Position numbers and translations under genes: made by a program. DNA of 64,000 nucleotides. It comes from Sphingomonas sp. GTDB lineage: Bacteria > Pseudomonadota > Alphaproteobacteria > Sphingomonadales > Sphingomonadaceae. A model generated the notes under the pieces. It did no database searches and was not told the DNA's origin. It saw only the letters and a program-made list of their open reading frames with translations. Positions 31,658-42,391 of the stretch are shown piece after piece (the first letter of the stretch is position 1; each line of letters begins with the position of its first letter). The stretch is from contig NZ_SSMY01000010.1 of assembly GCF_004799495.1 (NCBI RefSeq), forward strand, positions 62,001 through 126,000, written 5' to 3'.

Positions 31658-34501
31658 TTACTTCAGCGTCGGGCTATCCAGGTTCAGCTTGTCCGCCGCG
31701 ATCACCTCGACGTTCGGATATTTCTTGCGCAGGTCGTCGACGAACAGCTTGGCGTCGCCGACCACGATGACGCTCGCGTCGGTCGGGTCGAACAGCCGCT
31801 GCGAGATGCGCTGGACCGCCGCCGCGTCGATCCCGTCGATCCTGGGGGTGAACGCCTTGAGCTCCGACAGCGGCACATTCTCGATCACGTAATCGCCGAG
31901 CACGCTCGCGATCCCGCTCGTGGTCTCGGTATCGCGGCCAAAATCGCCGATCAGCACCGCCTTGCGCGACGCGAGCTCGCCCGGCGGCACGGGGGCCGCA
32001 CCCATCCCGCGCATCGTGTCGACGATCAGCCCGACGACTTCGGGGGCCGAGGGGTTCTTGGTCTGGGTGTTGGCCGAGACGTAGCCGGGTGCGCGCCGCG
32101 CCGCGATCCCGCTGCCCGCGCCGTACGCTAGCCCGCGCTTGATGCGGATTTCCTGGTTGAGCCGCGACGAGAATCCGATGCCGAGCGTCGCGTTGGCGAC
32201 CGCCGCGCCGTAGAAATCGGGGTCGCGGCGCGCGATCCCCGGTCGCGCGATGACGACGCCCGCCTGCCCGGCATTGGGCATGTCGACCACGACGATGCGC
32301 GGCTGGTACGGACTGTCGAAGGTCACGGTCGACCGCTCGGGCACCGGCTTGGCGAGCCAGCTACCGAAGCTGGTCTCGGCCAGCGCGCGTGCCGCGGCGG
32401 GCGTGATATCGCCGACCATGACGAGCGTGGCGTGCGCGGGCCCCCAGGTGCGCGCATAGGCGTCCTGCACGTCGGCACGCGTGATCGCCTTGAGCGAGGC
32501 CGGCGTGCCGGCGAGCGGATGGCCGTAGGCACCACCGCGCATCACGACCTTGGTCGCGACATAGCTCGCCAGCCGCCCCGGGTCCTTGAGTTGGACCTGC
32601 ACCCCGTCGATCGTCTGCGCGCGGTCGCGTTCGAGCTCGGCCGCCGCGAAGGTCGGGTTGCGCACGACATCGGCGAGCACCGCGATGGCCGGCGCGACCT
32701 GGTCGGACTTCACCTCGAGCGACACCTGCCCCGAATCCCAACCCGCGCCCGATGCAATCGACCCGCCGAGATTCTCGACCGCGTTGGCGATCTGCGTCGC
32801 GGAGCGCGAGCGCGTGCCCTTGGTCATTAGGTCGGCCATCAGGTTGTTGAGCCCCGCCCGCCCCTGCGGATCCGCCGCGCCGCCGCCATTGGCGACGATC
32901 ACCGAAGTGACGATCGGCAGATCGTGCTTTTCGACCACGATCAGCGTCATGCCGTTGGCGAGCTTCATCGTCACCGGCGCGGGGAGCGCCGCGACCACCG
33001 GCCTGGCCGGGTCGGGCGGCAGGATGCGGTCGGCGTCGCTGGCCGGCTTGATCACCTCGACGTTGCCGGGGGTCTTGAGGTCGGCGACTTCGACGGTGTC
33101 GGCGACTGCGACCTTGTCCGCCTTGGGCCCGGCCTTCGCCATTTCAGCGGGCATGTAGCGGATCGCCGCCGATCGGTTGTCGGTCAGGTAGCGCCGCGCG
33201 ACGCGCTGGATGTCGGTGGGGGTCACGCGCTGGATCGCCGCGAGCTGCTTGTCGGCGGCCGCGGGGTCGCCGTCGATGATCACCGATCGTGCGATCGTCG
33301 ACGCCTTGCCGTCGGCGGTCTCGCGGCTCTGGATCGTCGCGGTGATCAGCTGGTTCTTGGCGCGCGCGAGTTCCGCTGGCGTCACCAGCCCGTCGCGCAC
33401 GCGCGCAAGCTCCGCGCGCAACGCTGCCTCGCCCGCCGCCACGTCCTTGCCATCGGCCATCGTCGCGGTCACGACGAACGACCCCGTCCCCTGCTTGGTG
33501 TCGAGGAAGGTGTTGGCCGACTGCGCCAGCTGATCGCGATAGACCATGTCCTGATACAGCCGCGACGAATCGCCGCGCGACAGGATCGCGTCGAGCACGG
33601 TCAGCGCGGGGATGTCGCCGTTGTTGTCCGACGGCACCGGATAGCTGATCAGCACCGCGGGGAGCGGCGTGTTGGGCTCGTACACAGTATAGTTGGTCGC
33701 CACCGTCCGCTCGGGCTCATTCACCGTCACGCGCGGGATCGGGCGGTCGGGGCGCTTGATCCCGCCGAAATACCGGTCGACCCACGCATCGAGCTGCGCC
33801 GGGTCGAAATTGCCCGCGACCACCAGCACCGCATTGTCGGGGCGATAATAGGTCGCGTGGAACGCGCGCACGTCGTCGATCGTCGCGGCCTCCAGATTGT
33901 CGAGGCTGCCGATGCCGGGGCGCGCATAGGGATGCACGCGGTAACTGATCTCCGGGTAATAAATCGAGTAGAGCTTGCCGTACGGCGTCGCGAGCGTGCG
34001 CAGCCGCAGCTCCTCCTTCACCACATCGCGTTCGGACGCGTAGCTCACCGGCTCGACGACGAGGCTCGCCATGCGGTCGGCTTCCGCGAACAACAGCCGC
34101 TGGAGGTGATTGGCCGGAACCACCTCGTAATAATTGGTGAAATCGTCGTTGGTCGAGGCATTGTTGTACCCGCCGACATCCTCGGTCAGCCGGTCGAAAT
34201 TCTCCGATTTCAGGTTGCGCGTCGCCTTGAACATCAAATGCTCGAACATGTGCGCGAAGCCGGACTTGCCCTTGGGATCGTCCTTCGACCCGACGTTGTA
34301 CCAGACCTGCACCGACACGTTCGCGGTCTTGGTGTCGCGGATCGCATAGACGCGCAGGCCATTGGCGAGCGTGCGCGCGGTGTAGGCGATCGGCTTGACG
34401 CTGACGGCCGGCGCGCGAGCGGGCGCCTTCTTCGGAGCAGCGGCGGCGGCGAGGGGGAGCGAGGCAACGCCCAGCAACAAAGCGGCACGGAACAGGCGCA
34501 T
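31658..34501 (-). CDS. M16 family metallopeptidase (two tandem peptidase units)
   Basis: KSGFAHMFEHLMFKATRNL (HxxEH) in the N-terminal unit; GLNNLMADLMTKGTRSRSATQIANAVENLGG in the second, inactive-type unit. Confidence 0.93.
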   Translation of the reverse strand: MRLFRAALLLGVASLPLAAAAAPKKAPARAPAVSVKPIAYTARTLANGLRVYAIRDTKTANVSVQVWYNVGSKDDPKGKSGFAHMFEHLMFKATRNLKSENFDRLTEDVGGYNNASTNDDFTNYYEVVPANHLQRLLFAEADRMASLVVEPVSYASERDVVKEELRLRTLATPYGKLYSIYYPEISYRVHPYARPGIGSLDNLEAATIDDVRAFHATYYRPDNAVLVVAGNFDPAQLDAWVDRYFGGIKRPDRPIPRVTVNEPERTVATNYTVYEPNTPLPAVLISYPVPSDNNGDIPALTVLDAILSRGDSSRLYQDMVYRDQLAQSANTFLDTKQGTGSFVVTATMADGKDVAAGEAALRAELARVRDGLVTPAELARAKNQLITATIQSRETADGKASTIARSVIIDGDPAAADKQLAAIQRVTPTDIQRVARRYLTDNRSAAIRYMPAEMAKAGPKADKVAVADTVEVADLKTPGNVEVIKPASDADRILPPDPARPVVAALPAPVTMKLANGMTLIVVEKHDLPIVTSVIVANGGGAADPQGRAGLNNLMADLMTKGTRSRSATQIANAVENLGGSIASGAGWDSGQVSLEVKSDQVAPAIAVLADVVRNPTFAAAELERDRAQTIDGVQVQLKDPGRLASYVATKVVMRGGAYGHPLAGTPASLKAITRADVQDAYARTWGPAHATLVMVGDITPAAARALAETSFGSWLAKPVPERSTVTFDSPYQPRIVVVDMPNAGQAGVVIARPGIARRDPDFYGAAVANATLGIGFSSRLNQEIRIKRGLAYGAGSGIAARRAPGYVSANTQTKNPSAPEVVGLIVDTMRGMGAAPVPPGELASRKAVLIGDFGRDTETTSGIASVLGDYVIENVPLSELKAFTPRIDGIDAAAVQRISQRLFDPTDASVIVVGDAKLFVDDLRKKYPNVEVIAADKLNLDSPTLK

Positions 34502-34625
34502 TGAGGTCTCCGGCTAGGAGTAAGGATGGGATGTTGTGTCGCGCCAGGACGGTCCAAGTCAATGCGAACACGCCCGCTGTTTCGCCGTTGCAGGCGGAGG
34601 GGCTGCGCGGCATGGTCAGATCATG

Positions 34626-35222
34626 ATGCGTCTGGCCGTGCTGCTCGGACTGATCACGGCGGCGGCAAGCGCCACAGCCTCTCCGGCCGAAAAACTTCCG
34701 GCGGCCGTCTCACGCGAACTGCCGGCGGGATATACCGTGCTCGCCTTTGCGTCTGCCCGACCGGACCCGCGCCACCTGTTCTACGTCGTGGCACTTGCCG
34801 CGCACGGCGAGACGATACCGGACAACGGGCGGGCGCCCGATCGGCCGCTCCTGATCTTTCAACAACGCAGCGGTGGCGGTTACGCAGTGGTCGGACGCAA
34901 CGACGGCGTCGTGCTGCGCGCCGACCAAGGTGGCCAGTGCGATCCATTCGAGGACGGAAGCATCACCGCGAACGGCGCATACGTCACGGTCGAAAATGGC
35001 GTCGCGTGCGGATCGCATTGGACCGACTATATAACGTTCCGGTTCGACCCGCGCGCCGGCTATGTGTTCAGCACCGAGCGATTGCAGTCCTGGTCTTCCA
35101 ATCCAGACACGGGGCCCAATGCGGCGGCGCTGGTCCCGGACGGCGAAAGGGTCATCCGGCCAGTCAAAGGACGGCGCGTCCCGTTTTCCGCGTGGCGACG
35201 AAAAGCGGACCCTTGGCGGTAG
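34626..35222 (+). CDS. Secreted hypothetical protein
   Basis: MRLAVLLGLITAAASATASPAEKLPAA signal peptide; no family recognised. Confidence 0.65.
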   Translation: MRLAVLLGLITAAASATASPAEKLPAAVSRELPAGYTVLAFASARPDPRHLFYVVALAAHGETIPDNGRAPDRPLLIFQQRSGGGYAVVGRNDGVVLRADQGGQCDPFEDGSITANGAYVTVENGVACGSHWTDYITFRFDPRAGYVFSTERLQSWSSNPDTGPNAAALVPDGERVIRPVKGRRVPFSAWRRKADPWR

Positions 35223-35226
35223 GCGA

Positions 35227-35436
35227 TCAGCCCTTGCGCTTGTTCCGGTTGGCATAGATCACCGCCGCCGCCACCGCGGCCGACCCGACCCCGGCGCCGA
35301 TCGCGGCGATCCCCCATTTGCTCAGCCTGGCCGGCTCGGGGGTGCTTTCCGCCGCGAGCTGCCGCGCCTTCGCCTCGCGCGCGGCCGCCATGATCTCGTT
35401 CTCTTCAGGCCCGAAAGTCTTGGTTTCGTCGGTCAC
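35227..35436 (-). CDS. Small single-TM hypothetical protein
   Basis: 69 aa, WGIAAIGAGVGSAAVAAAVIYANRNKRKG C-terminal TM; GTG start just after the tgt stop. Confidence 0.65.
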   Translation of the reverse strand: MTDETKTFGPEENEIMAAAREAKARQLAAESTPEPARLSKWGIAAIGAGVGSAAVAAAVIYANRNKRKG

Positions 35437-35439
35437 GCG

Positions 35440-36576
35440 TCACTCTCCTCGGCCCTTCACGTAGCGCGCCCGGAATCGCGCCGCAAATGCGTTGAGCTCA
35501 CCCGCGGCGATCGCCGCGCGCAAGTCGGCCATCAACGCCTGATAGAAATAAAGGTTGTGCTCGGTCATGAGCATAGCGCCGAGGATTTCGCCCGCGCGGA
35601 CGAGGTGGTGGAGATACGCGCGCTCCCACGTCGCGCAGACCGGGCAGCCGCACTCGGGATCGACGGGCAAGCGATCCTCGGCGAACTTGGCGTTGCGGAT
35701 GTTGATCGGGCCGGTGCGCGTGAAGGCTTGGCCCGTGCGCCCACTGCGCGTCGGCAGCACGCAGTCGAACATGTCGACGCCCCGTTGGACCGCGCCAACG
35801 ATGTCGTCGGGCTTGCCCACCCCCATCAGATACCGCGGCTTGTCGGCGGGGAGTTGCCCCGGCGCGAAGTCGAGGCAGCCGAACATCGCCGCCTGTCCCT
35901 CGCCCACCGCGAGGCCCCCGATGGCATAGCCGTCGAAGCCTATTTCGGTGAGCGCCGCCGCGCTTTCACCGCGCAATGACTCGTCGAGCGCCCCCTGCTG
36001 GATGCCGAATTGCGCGGCATTGTCGGCGTGCTCGCCACCGCCGAGAAACGCCTCGCGCGACCGCTGCGCCCAGCGCATCGACCGCACCATTGCGGCGGCC
36101 TGCACCTCTCTGGTTGAGGTGGTCGGCACGAGTTCGTCGAACGCCATCACGATGTCGGACCCGAGCAGCCGCTGGATCTCCATCGATCGTTCGGGGCTCA
36201 TCAGATGCCGCGTGCCGTCGAGGTGGCTCTTGAACTCGACCCCCTGCTCGTCGCGCTTCGTCAGTTCGGACAGGCTCATCACCTGATACCCACCGCTGTC
36301 CGTCAGGATCGGCCGGTCCCAGCCCATGAACGCGTGTAAGCCCCCAAGCCGCGCGACGCGCTCGGCGGTCGGGCGGAGCATAAGGTGATAGGTGTTGCCC
36401 AAGATGATATCCGCCCCCGACGCGCGCACATCGGCGGGCTTCATCGCCTTGACGGTAGCGGCGGTGCCAACCGGCATGAACGCGGGGGTGCGGATGACCC
36501 CGCGCCGCATCGAGAGCTCGCCAGTGCGCGCGGCGCCGTCGGTGGCGTGTATGGCGAAGTGGAAACGCGGGAGCAT
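35440..36576 (-). CDS. tgt: tRNA-guanine (queuine) transglycosylase
   Basis: [61 protein letters not shown]...[35 protein letters not shown]. Confidence 0.97.
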   Translation of the reverse strand: MLPRFHFAIHATDGAARTGELSMRRGVIRTPAFMPVGTAATVKAMKPADVRASGADIILGNTYHLMLRPTAERVARLGGLHAFMGWDRPILTDSGGYQVMSLSELTKRDEQGVEFKSHLDGTRHLMSPERSMEIQRLLGSDIVMAFDELVPTTSTREVQAAAMVRSMRWAQRSREAFLGGGEHADNAAQFGIQQGALDESLRGESAAALTEIGFDGYAIGGLAVGEGQAAMFGCLDFAPGQLPADKPRYLMGVGKPDDIVGAVQRGVDMFDCVLPTRSGRTGQAFTRTGPINIRNAKFAEDRLPVDPECGCPVCATWERAYLHHLVRAGEILGAMLMTEHNLYFYQALMADLRAAIAAGELNAFAARFRARYVKGRGE

Positions 36577-37208
36577 CAAGTCAGGTACGCCACGATTTCG
36601 GCCGGGTTGGCGAACGTCATATCCGGTTTCATTGCGATCAGCGTTTCGGGATTGGCATAGCCCCATAGCACCGCGGCCGCCGCCAGCCCGACCTCGCGCG
36701 CGGCGTCGATGTCGCGCGTCTCATCCCCGATCGACAGGATGGCGGCGGGCGGCAGGCCACTCGCCTTCACCGCGCGGCGAAACTTGGCGACCTTACCGAA
36801 CAGCCCGGAGCCGCAGAAATATGCTTCGAACCGCGCGGCGTCCTTCCCGAGCACGGCGCGCACATTCGCCTCGCCGTTCGACGAGCACAACATCATCCGG
36901 ACGTCCGCATCGCCCAGCGCGCTCAGCATCGCGCGAACGCCGTCGAACAAGTGAATACCGGCGGCATCCGCCGCGAACCGCGCGCGAACGTGCCGCGCGA
37001 TCAGCGGGAGTTTCCAGCGTGCGATGCCGAGATGCCGGATCACCTCGCGCGTCGGGCGGCGGCGCAGCGCCTCCACTTCGTCGGGACCGACGCGGCGGAA
37101 ACGGAAGCGTTCGGCCAAATCGTCGATGATCGACAGGAACCACTCGCCGCTGTCACTCAGCGTGCCGTCGAAATCGAAGATGACCAGCTTGTAGCAGGGC
37201 GCCGTCAC
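36576..37208 (-). CDS. HAD-family hydrolase
   Basis: [26 protein letters not shown]...[15 protein letters not shown]...[39 protein letters not shown] start inferred. Confidence 0.85.
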   Translation of the reverse strand: MTAPCYKLVIFDFDGTLSDSGEWFLSIIDDLAERFRFRRVGPDEVEALRRRPTREVIRHLGIARWKLPLIARHVRARFAADAAGIHLFDGVRAMLSALGDADVRMMLCSSNGEANVRAVLGKDAARFEAYFCGSGLFGKVAKFRRAVKASGLPPAAILSIGDETRDIDAAREVGLAAAAVLWGYANPETLIAMKPDMTFANPAEIVAYLT

Positions 37209-37720
37209 GGCCGCCCCTTCTTGCCCCGCCGCTCGAAATCGGGCGCGATGTTGGCGCGGATCGTCAGCAGTTCGGCGCGGGTCAGCACGCCGTCCTTGTC
37301 CTTGTCGAGCCGCGCGAAGATCTGGTCGAACTTGGCGTCGAGCTCGGCGAGCGTGATCTTGTTGTCGCCGTCGGCGTCGGTCTCGAACGGGCTGGGGAGC
37401 GCGGTGCGGTCGCCCAGCCAGCGCTCCGCCCAATCGGCGAACGCGATATAGCCGAGCGCGCCGGTCCTGGCGGTATCGATGAGGGCGAAGCTGTGCGCGA
37501 GGCAGCGGTGCAGTTCGTCGCGCGTCACGCGGCCATCGCCGTCGGCATCGCACGCCGCGATCATCATCGCCGCCGGCTCGACCACCAGGCTCGGCGCGAC
37601 CGGCCCGACCGGCGGCGCATCCTTGGTGCCGAGCGGAATCGGCGTGCGCCCAAGGTTCTGCGCAAATGCAGGTGTGGCGATCAGCGCGAGGACAAGCAAG
37701 GAAGCGGCGCGCATCATCAT
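37205..37720 (-). CDS. EF-hand calcium-binding domain protein, secreted
   Basis: Signal peptide [60 protein letters not shown] loops. Confidence 0.85.
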   Translation of the reverse strand: MMMRAASLLVLALIATPAFAQNLGRTPIPLGTKDAPPVGPVAPSLVVEPAAMMIAACDADGDGRVTRDELHRCLAHSFALIDTARTGALGYIAFADWAERWLGDRTALPSPFETDADGDNKITLAELDAKFDQIFARLDKDKDGVLTRAELLTIRANIAPDFERRGKKGRP

Positions 37721-38751
37721 CCTTTCGACGGCAGCAGCAGCGACGCGTCGCCATAGCTGTAGAAGCGATAGCCGCTTTCGATCGCGTGCGCGTAGGCTTT
37801 TTGCATCACGTCCAGCCCCATCAGCGCCGATACCAGCATGAACAAGGTCGAGCGCGGCAGGTGGAAGTTGGTCATGAGCCCGTCGATGCCGCGGATCGGC
37901 ACCCCCGGCGTAATGAAGATCGCGGTGTCGCCCTCGAACGGCCGGACGCGGCCTGCGGCGTCGCACGCGCTCTCGATCAGGCGCAGGCTGGTCGTGCCGA
38001 CCGCGATCACCCGCCCACCGGCATCGCGCGCGGCGTTGATGCGCGCGGCGGTGGCGGCGTCGATCCGGCCCCATTCGGCGTGCATCTTGTGGTCTTCGGT
38101 GTCGTCGGCCTTGACCGGGAGGAAAGTACCCGCGCCGACGTGCAGCGTAAGCGTCGTATGTCCGATTCCGCCCGCGTCGAGCGCCGCCATCAGCGCGGGG
38201 GTGAAATGGAGCGCGGCGGTGGGCGCCGCGACCGCGCCGGGCTCGTCGGCGAACATCGTCTGATAATCGTCGGCGTCGCGCGCGTCGGTCGGGCGCTTCG
38301 AGGCGATGTACGGCGGTAGCGGCATCCGGCCGCAGCGCTCGAGCAGCAACTCGATCGGCTGGTCCCCGCCGAAGTCGAGCACGAAGCTGCCGTCGTCGCG
38401 CCGATCGGACGCGATCGCGGCGACGCCATTCCCGAAGTCGATCGTGTCGCCGTCACGCAGACGTTTGGCGTTGCGGATGAAGGCGCGCCAGCGGCGCGGG
38501 CCTTCGCGCTTGTGCAGCGTCGCGCCGATGGCGGCGTCGCCGCGCTTCCCTTCGAGCTGCGCCGGGATCACGCGCGTGTCGTTGAACACGAGCAGGTCGC
38601 CGGCGCGCAATTCGCTCGGCAAGTCGCCGACCGAGCGGTCGCGCATCGTGGCGCCGTCGACGACCAGCATCCGCGCCGCGTCGCGCGGGGACGCTGGACG
38701 CAACGCGATGCGGTCAGTCGGCAAATCGAAGTCGAACAGATCGACGTTCAT
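37717..38751 (-). CDS. queA: S-adenosylmethionine:tRNA ribosyltransferase-isomerase
   Basis: [32 protein letters not shown]...[26 protein letters not shown]...[23 protein letters not shown]. Confidence 0.97.
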   Translation of the reverse strand: MNVDLFDFDLPTDRIALRPASPRDAARMLVVDGATMRDRSVGDLPSELRAGDLLVFNDTRVIPAQLEGKRGDAAIGATLHKREGPRRWRAFIRNAKRLRDGDTIDFGNGVAAIASDRRDDGSFVLDFGGDQPIELLLERCGRMPLPPYIASKRPTDARDADDYQTMFADEPGAVAAPTAALHFTPALMAALDAGGIGHTTLTLHVGAGTFLPVKADDTEDHKMHAEWGRIDAATAARINAARDAGGRVIAVGTTSLRLIESACDAAGRVRPFEGDTAIFITPGVPIRGIDGLMTNFHLPRSTLFMLVSALMGLDVMQKAYAHAIESGYRFYSYGDASLLLPSKG

Positions 38752-38772
38752 GGCCTGATCACGTCCAGACTG

Positions 38773-38839
38773 CCGTTCGCCCTGAGCTTGTCGAAGGGCG
38801 TGTTTCCCAACCGGGCTTCGACAAGCTCAGCCCGAACGG
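38773..38839. repeat. Inverted palindromic repeat pair (family D, cttcgacaagctcag type)
   Basis: ccgttcgccctgagcttgtcgaagggc ... gggcttcgacaagctcagcccgaacgg; arms match at 23/27 in inverted orientation. Confidence 0.85.
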
Positions 38840-38840
38840 G

Positions 38841-39599
38841 TTATTTCGCTTTCCTCGCGGCCGGCTTCTTCGGCGCTGGCTTGGCGGCAGGTTTCGGTAT
38901 CGTCGCGGGAACGATCGTCGGCGCAGGCGCTACGACCGGCGGCGGCGGCGGGGGCGGCGGCGTATAGGCCGGGGGATTGTCGGCCGCGATGTACGCGTGG
39001 AGGATTGTCGACGGGTTCGCCGGCGGCTCGCCGCGCTCGACCGCGTCGACGAACTCCATACCCGAAATCACACGGCCGAAATTGGTGTATTTCTTGTCTA
39101 GCGCGAGCTTGGGATCGAGTACGATGAAGAACTGGCTGTTGGCGCTGTCCTCGGCCTTCTTCTTGGTCGCGGCATCGGCGTCGGGCGCCGCGCCTTCGCG
39201 CGCGGCCGAGACCGCGCCGCGCACGTGCGGCATCCAGTTGAACTCGGCGGGCAGGTCGGGCAGCGTCGATCCGCCGGTGCCGTCGCCCTTGGGGTCGCCG
39301 GTCTGCGCCATGAAGCCTTCGATCACCCGGTGGAACTTGAGTCCGTCATAGAAATGCTGACGAGTCAGGGTCTTCACGCGCTCGACCATCTTCGGCGCGA
39401 CGTTGGGATAGAGTCGGATCACCACCCGCCCGCCGGTCGACAGGTCGAGATAGAGCAGGTTTTCCTTGTCTGTCAGTGCCGGCGGCGCGATCCGGTCCGC
39501 GGCGGGTGCGGCCGCGACCGGCTTCTTCTTCGCCGCCATCGCCGGGGTGCCGGTGACCGCGAGGCACATCGTCGCGATCAGGCCGAGAATGAAACGCAT
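38841..39599 (-). CDS. Cyclophilin-type peptidylprolyl isomerase
   Basis: VERVKTLTRQHFYDGLKFHRVIEGFMAQTGDPKGDGTGGSTLPDLPAEFN...NSQFFIVLDPKLALDKKYTNFGRVISGMEFVD. Confidence 0.92.
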   Translation of the reverse strand: MRFILGLIATMCLAVTGTPAMAAKKKPVAAAPAADRIAPPALTDKENLLYLDLSTGGRVVIRLYPNVAPKMVERVKTLTRQHFYDGLKFHRVIEGFMAQTGDPKGDGTGGSTLPDLPAEFNWMPHVRGAVSAAREGAAPDADAATKKKAEDSANSQFFIVLDPKLALDKKYTNFGRVISGMEFVDAVERGEPPANPSTILHAYIAADNPPAYTPPPPPPPPVVAPAPTIVPATIPKPAAKPAPKKPAARKAK

Positions 39600-39702
39600 G
39601 GGGACTCCGGGGAAATAAGGTTCGGGTTCGCGCTTAAAGCAAATCGGGCGGCGCGCCAATGCGGAGATAATCGGGCGGAATTGCGACAGGATGAACGGGT
39701 GT

Positions 39703-40206
39703 CTAGCTATCCTTGCGCGCGGATTGCGCGACCCTCGCGGCAACCTCGTCGCGCACGCGGGGCGGCACGAACTTGGCGATGTCACCGCCGTACAGCGCGA
39801 TCTCCTTGACCAGCTTGCTGGCGATCGGCTGGAGTTCGACCGCGGCCATCAGGAAGACGGTTTCGATCCGCGGGTTGAGCGCGCGGTTCATGCCGGTCAG
39901 CTGATATTCGTACTCGAAGTCGGTCACGCCGCGCACGCCCCGGATGATCATGCTCGCGCCGAGCCCTTGCGCGAAATCGACCAGCAGCGAATCGAAGCTC
40001 ACCACCTCGACGCCGTCGATCCCGGCGACCTCGCGGGTCACCATCGCGATCCGTTCCTCGGTCGTGAACATCGGCGACTTGGACGCATTGGTCGTGACGC
40101 CGACGACCAGCCGGTCGACCAAGGTCGCCCCGCGCCGGATGACATCCATATGCCCCAGCGTGATCGGGTCGAAGGTGCCGGGATAGACGCCGGTGCGCGT
40201 GGTCAT
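39703..40206 (-). CDS. coaD: Phosphopantetheine adenylyltransferase
   Basis: RTGVYPGTFDPITLGHMDVIRRGATLVDRLVVGV...SLLVDFAQGLGASMIIRGVRGVTDFEYEYQLTGMNR. Confidence 0.97.
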   Translation of the reverse strand: MTTRTGVYPGTFDPITLGHMDVIRRGATLVDRLVVGVTTNASKSPMFTTEERIAMVTREVAGIDGVEVVSFDSLLVDFAQGLGASMIIRGVRGVTDFEYEYQLTGMNRALNPRIETVFLMAAVELQPIASKLVKEIALYGGDIAKFVPPRVRDEVAARVAQSARKDS

Positions 40207-40223
40207 GCCAAGTCCCTCATGAT

Positions 40224-41135
40224 CTAGCGATCCCGTTCCAGCACGAAACGCGCGACGGAGCGGAGCAGGTCGGCTTCGGGGCCGAACCCGCGCAGGTGAT
40301 CGACCGCCTGGCCGACCAGCATTCTTGCCTGTTCGCGCGCGCGCTCCGCGCCGAGCAGCGAGACGAAGGTTTCCTTCCCCGCCCCCGCGTCCTTGCGCAG
40401 TTTCTTGCCCGCCTTGTCCTCGTCGCCCTCGACGTCGAGCAGATCGTCGGCGATCTGGAACGCGAGCCCGATGTCGCGGGCATAGCCGCGCAGCCCCGTC
40501 CGACCGTCGGGCGCAACGCGGCCGAGGATCGCGCCGGCCTCGACCGAGCACGCGATCAGCGCGCCGGTCTTCATCGCCTGGAGCCGCGTGACGGTGGCGA
40601 GGTCGAAGCGGGATTTCTCCGCCTCCAGGTCCATCATCTGCCCGCCCGCCATCCCGCCCGGGCCCGAGGCGCGCGCGACCTCCAGTACCAGCTCGGACCG
40701 CACGAAGGGGTCGGGATGCGTCGCCGGATCGGCGAGCCATTCGAACGCCAGCGCGTGGAGGCAATCACCCGCCAGCACCGCGGTCGCCTCGCCATACGCC
40801 TTGTGCACCGTCGGCTTGCCGCGGCGCACGTCGTCGTCGTCCATCGCGGGGAGGTCGTCGTGGATCAGCGAGTAGACATGGATCGCCTCGATCGCAGCCG
40901 CGGCGCGCGCGAGGCAATCGCGGTCAACCCCGAACAGATTGCCGGTCGCGAATACCAGCAACGGGCGGAGTCGTTTTCCCCCGCCGATCGCGGCGTGGCG
41001 CATCGCACGGTAGAGATCGGCGCGCGGGTCGTCGGGAATCGCGAGGAGCGCATCGAAGCGGCGATCGATCTCCGCCCCGATCTCGGTCAGCGCGGCCTGG
41101 AGCGGGAGCGAAGCCACCATGGCCGCGGATCTCAT
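40224..41135 (-). CDS. ispA: Polyprenyl (farnesyl) diphosphate synthase
   Basis: [19 protein letters not shown]...[53 protein letters not shown]...[22 protein letters not shown]. Confidence 0.95.
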   Translation of the reverse strand: MRSAAMVASLPLQAALTEIGAEIDRRFDALLAIPDDPRADLYRAMRHAAIGGGKRLRPLLVFATGNLFGVDRDCLARAAAAIEAIHVYSLIHDDLPAMDDDDVRRGKPTVHKAYGEATAVLAGDCLHALAFEWLADPATHPDPFVRSELVLEVARASGPGGMAGGQMMDLEAEKSRFDLATVTRLQAMKTGALIACSVEAGAILGRVAPDGRTGLRGYARDIGLAFQIADDLLDVEGDEDKAGKKLRKDAGAGKETFVSLLGAERAREQARMLVGQAVDHLRGFGPEADLLRSVARFVLERDR

Positions 41136-41371
41136 CCGCCGTCGAACGGCGCAACGCCGGCGGGACGGCCGTCCGAATCGAGCCGGATCGCCTCGATCCG
41201 CGCCTGCGCCGCATCGAGCCGCGCGCTGCACTGCTGACGCAGCCGCGTCCCTTCTTCGTAGAGCTTGATCGCGTCGTCGAGCTTGGCGTCGCCGCTTTCG
41301 AGACTTCGCACGATCTCTTCGAGCCGCTTCAGCGCGTCCTCGAACGACAAGTCATCGGGGGGCGTATCCAT
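41132..41371 (-). CDS. xseB: Exodeoxyribonuclease VII small subunit
   Basis: [55 protein letters not shown]. Confidence 0.95.
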   Translation of the reverse strand: MDTPPDDLSFEDALKRLEEIVRSLESGDAKLDDAIKLYEEGTRLRQQCSARLDAAQARIEAIRLDSDGRPAGVAPFDGG

Positions 41372-41434
41372 TGCGGTACGCTATGCGGCAGCGGACCGGC
41401 GGGAGCAACCGCCGATCCGCCGCATGAGCTCAGC

Positions 41435-41695
41435 TCAGTGGCCGAGCAGGTGGAAATGAACGCAGACAAAGATCACGACCATGCCGCCGAGGATCGAGGC
41501 GATCAGGCCGGCCGGATGGAGCGGCTGGTTGCGCGACGCGGGGTTCATCATCTGGACGACGAAACCGGCGAGGAACGACCCGACGATGCCGAGGACCACG
41601 GTCAGGATGAAACCGAGCGGCACCGCGCCCGGATAGAAGAAACGCGCGAGCACGCCGACGATGAAGCCGACGACGATCATGCGAACGATACCCAT
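41435..41695 (-). CDS. GlsB/YeaQ/YmgE-family stress-response membrane protein
   Basis: MIVVGFIVGVLARFFYPGAVPLGFILTVVLGIVGSFLAGFVVQMM...LIASILGGMVVIFV. Confidence 0.85.
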   Translation of the reverse strand: MGIVRMIVVGFIVGVLARFFYPGAVPLGFILTVVLGIVGSFLAGFVVQMMNPASRNQPLHPAGLIASILGGMVVIFVCVHFHLLGH

Positions 41696-41718
41696 TTTCC
41701 CTCTCCCACTGTGTAGGT

Positions 41719-41742
41719 GGAACCGACGTTCGCACGCTTGTT
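41719..41742 (+). promoter_or_regulatory. Candidate EcfG-type general stress promoter
   Basis: GGAAC (41719-41723) - N16 - GTT (41740-41742), upstream of the ClpP-like gene. Confidence 0.4.
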
Positions 41743-41815
41743 GCGGATACACAATGATTGTTGCGCGCGCTGGCGGGACAAGGGAACGGAACGGGCGATC
41801 GGCGGTTGGCGCGCG

Positions 41816-42385
41816 ATGACCAACGATGCCGCGCAAAAATACCCACTTCTCGCGATGCCGCACGTCCGGCTGCACGGGACGGTCGACAATGCGATGTACG
41901 ACCGCTTCTGCGATCAGCTTTCGGCCAGTCCCGACGAGGGCATGCTGGTCGTCACGATCACCACGCTCGGCGGTGATCCCGAAGTCGCGCGCGCGATGGG
42001 CGACGACGTCCGCCTGCTCCGCGAGTTTCACGGCCGCGACATCCTGTTCCTCGGCAAGGTCGCGGTCTATTCGGCGGGCGCGACGTTTATGGCGCATTTC
42101 CCGGTCGAGCATCGTTTCCTGACCAAGGGCACGCGCCTGCTGATCCACGAGCGCCAGATCGATTCGACCGTGACGCTGTCGGGCCCGCTCAAGATGCAGG
42201 TCGCCAACCTGAAGGCCAAGCTCCACGAAATCGAGACATCGGTCGATATCGAAGAGGAAGGCTTCCGCGACCTGGTCCGCGGATCGAGCGTCGCGTTCGA
42301 GGAAGTGCGCAAACGCGCGCCCGACAATTGGTATATCGGCGCCGACGAGGCGCGCGACCTGGGGCTGGTGCTCGACGTGATTTGA
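41816..42385 (+). CDS. ClpP-like (S14/SDH-type) peptidase
   Basis: VRLHGTVDNAMYDRFCDQL...ITTLGGDPEVARAMGDDVR...GKVAVYSAGATFMAHFP...LTKGTRLLIHERQ: plausible Ser and His catalytic positions. Confidence 0.8.
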   Translation: MTNDAAQKYPLLAMPHVRLHGTVDNAMYDRFCDQLSASPDEGMLVVTITTLGGDPEVARAMGDDVRLLREFHGRDILFLGKVAVYSAGATFMAHFPVEHRFLTKGTRLLIHERQIDSTVTLSGPLKMQVANLKAKLHEIETSVDIEEEGFRDLVRGSSVAFEEVRKRAPDNWYIGADEARDLGLVLDVI

Positions 42386-42391
42386 CCGCGG

